DNA of 39,435 bases from the NCBI RefSeq assembly GCF_004000825.1, contig NZ_BILZ01000053.1, positions 1 to 39,435 on the forward strand, in the 5' to 3' direction. Under the pieces are notes generated by a model that saw only the letters and a program-made list of their open reading frames with translations, did not search any database and had not been told where the DNA came from. The translations under genes and the position numbers were made by a program. Within the stretch, counting starts at the first letter, position 1, and each line of letters starts with the position of its first letter. Positions 38,210-39,435 of the stretch are shown in pieces. The stretch comes from Paenibacillus kobensis NBRC 15729 (GTDB taxonomy: Bacteria > Bacillota > Bacilli > Paenibacillales > Paenibacillaceae).

Positions 38210-39382
38210 ATGGCGAAACCGAAGCCTACAGGCGATCAAACGATGATAAAAAAAATTAATACAGCGATCGTGTTCGACTCCGTGCTCAAAGGCGGACCGT
38301 TGTCGAGAGCGCAGATTTCCGAGCAGACGGGACTCAACAAAGCGACCGTATCCAGTCTTGTGCTCGACCTTATCGACGCACAACTTGTTGAAGAGATCGG
38401 ACAAGGCGAATCGAAAGGCGGCCGCAAGCCGGTCATGCTGTTGTTTAACTCACATGCAGGTTATGCAATCGGCATCGATCTAGGCGTTAACTACATTCGC
38501 GGCGTGCTGACCGACCTGCGCGGCAATGTGATTGAGGAACGGCAGTGGTCGATGAAACGTCCGGACATGGCGTCAGGCTTGAAACAATTGACGGAATGCA
38601 TCGAGAAACTGATTGCTCTTGCTCCAGCCAGTCCATACGGAATCGTCGGGATCGGCATTGGGGTGCCGGGTATCGTCGATGACAAAGGTGCGATCTTATT
38701 CGCTCCTAACCTGGAATGGGAGCGCATTGAGCTCCAGAAGCTCGTCGAAGAGAAATTCGGCGTGCCCGTCACGATCGATAACGAAGCGAATGCCGGCGCT
38801 CAAGGCGAGCAGAAATACGGGGCCGGACGCGGCATACCACATCAGATCTATGTGAGTGTCGGGATCGGGATCGGGACAGGCATTATTTTGAATAAAGAGC
38901 TGTATAAAGGAGCTTCCGGTTTCTCCGGGGAGCTAGGCCACTTATCTATCGAGTACAACGGCAAGCCATGCCGCTGCGGCAACCACGGATGCTGGGAGCT
39001 GTATGCTTCCGAGAATGCACTGCTGGACCGCGCTGCCGAGGCCGGGCTGGAAGGCGAGCTCGACAGTCTCGTCGCGGCTGCGGAATCTGGCGATGAGCGC
39101 GCCATAGAACTATTCCGCTCAATCGGCAGTTATCTAGGCGCGGGCATTGCGAACATCGTCAACGTCTTCAATCCGGACGTTGTTATCATCGGCAACCGGA
39201 TCAGCCACGCAAGCCGCTGGCTTGAAGCAGCTGTTCAGGAAGCAGTCGATCAGCGCACGCTGTCCTACCACCGCGAACGGATGCGCATCTTGTTCGCCGA
39301 GTTGCAGGATCGCTCCGCCGTTCGCGGAGCCGCCTACTACGCCATCAACACCTTCCTCGGCAAGGTGCGGAACGTGGGGTAA
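38210..39382 (+). CDS. xylR: Xylose operon repressor XylR (ROK family)
   Basis: 390-residue repressor. An N-terminal winged helix (SRAQISEQTGLNKATVSSLVLDL, about residues 32-54) is followed by a ROK sugar-kinase-like domain: IGIDLGVNYIRGVLTDLRG, GIGIGVPGIVDD, IDNEANAGAQGE, and the zinc-binding HLSIEYNGKPCRCGNHGCWELYAS with three Cys. ROK repressors of this layout release the xyl operator on binding xylose. It is divergent from xylA. ATG 38210 was chosen because the frame upstream to 38093 covers its own operator, and AGAGG precedes the chosen start by 10 nt. Confidence 0.93.
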   Translation: MAKPKPTGDQTMIKKINTAIVFDSVLKGGPLSRAQISEQTGLNKATVSSLVLDLIDAQLVEEIGQGESKGGRKPVMLLFNSHAGYAIGIDLGVNYIRGVLTDLRGNVIEERQWSMKRPDMASGLKQLTECIEKLIALAPASPYGIVGIGIGVPGIVDDKGAILFAPNLEWERIELQKLVEEKFGVPVTIDNEANAGAQGEQKYGAGRGIPHQIYVSVGIGIGTGIILNKELYKGASGFSGELGHLSIEYNGKPCRCGNHGCWELYASENALLDRAAEAGLEGELDSLVAAAESGDERAIELFRSIGSYLGAGIANIVNVFNPDVVIIGNRISHASRWLEAAVQEAVDQRTLSYHRERMRILFAELQDRSAVRGAAYYAINTFLGKVRNVG

Positions 39383-39390
39383 TGATTGCA

Positions 39391-39428
39391 GCCGCATCAC
39401 ACTCACTACAGGTGTGATGCGGCTTTTT
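39391..39428 (+). terminator. Terminator of xylR
   Basis: GCCGCATCACAC and GTGTGATGCGGC are perfect 12-bp arms followed by TTTTT, just before the right edge. Confidence 0.93.
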
Positions 39429-39435
39429 GCTTCGC

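Overview
The window looks like a chromosomal piece of a spore-forming, moderately GC-rich Gram-positive, most likely a Paenibacillus or close relative. The reasons are strong purine-rich Shine-Dalgarno sites with GTG and TTG starts, many Bacillales-type genes (cvfC/ypgR, ykpA-type ABC-F, bacilliredoxin, DUF3905, a sporulation-type kinase, cccB-like lipo-cytochrome), and intrinsic terminators after most units. No phage, transposase, CRISPR array, rRNA or tRNA gene was seen. The assignment rests on remembered protein families, not on a search.

Layout. 1-212: four 51-bp tandem hairpin repeats. 289-1392: CPBP (CAAX-type) membrane protease. 1393-1838: gene-poor stretch with the C-terminal stump of a sugar ABC permease. 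1839-5273: GH31 alpha-xylosidase and a divergent AraC regulator. 5283-6678: quinone-type oxidoreductase with MarR repressor and twin operators. 6805-8745: flavin monooxygenase/acyl-CoA-dehydrogenase-like enzyme divergent from a TetR regulator. 8817-12660: zinc-ribbon protein, ABC-F ATPase, Gfo/Idh/MocA oxidoreductase. 13091-16906: CvfC-like HEAT protein, transglutaminase-like protein, copper-amine-oxidase-domain protein. 17142-19233: DeoR regulator overlapping a MurA whose catalytic Cys is Asp. 19335-21625: GNAT, Sfp-type phosphopantetheinyl transferase and KDPG aldolase, interleaved with two homologous candidate small RNAs. 21622-25075: araC-mutY-eda overlapping unit, lipo-cytochrome c, small protein, AcpS. 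25176-28908: bacilliredoxin-nadE, and histidine kinase-small protein-DUF3905. 29180-33184: lysophospholipase-like hydrolase, BaiN-type flavoprotein, unknown acidic protein, PAS-PAS-XRE regulator. 33430-34605: SDR and MerR regulator behind a 19-bp-spacer promoter. 34831-39382: xylAB and divergent xylR.

How it fits together. The two ends share a theme: an alpha-xylosidase would release xylose from xyloglucan fragments, and XylA/XylB turn xylose into xylulose 5-phosphate under XylR control. Between them are mostly small regulator-target pairs (MarR, TetR, DeoR, MerR, AraC) with recognisable operators.

The most interesting observations are the paired C-rich small-RNA candidates (about 19936-20007 and 20917-20985), the Cys-to-Asp MurA coupled to a DeoR regulator, a XylR-like palindrome upstream of the histidine kinase, the PAS-PAS-XRE regulator with its own palindrome, and the hairpin array at the left edge.
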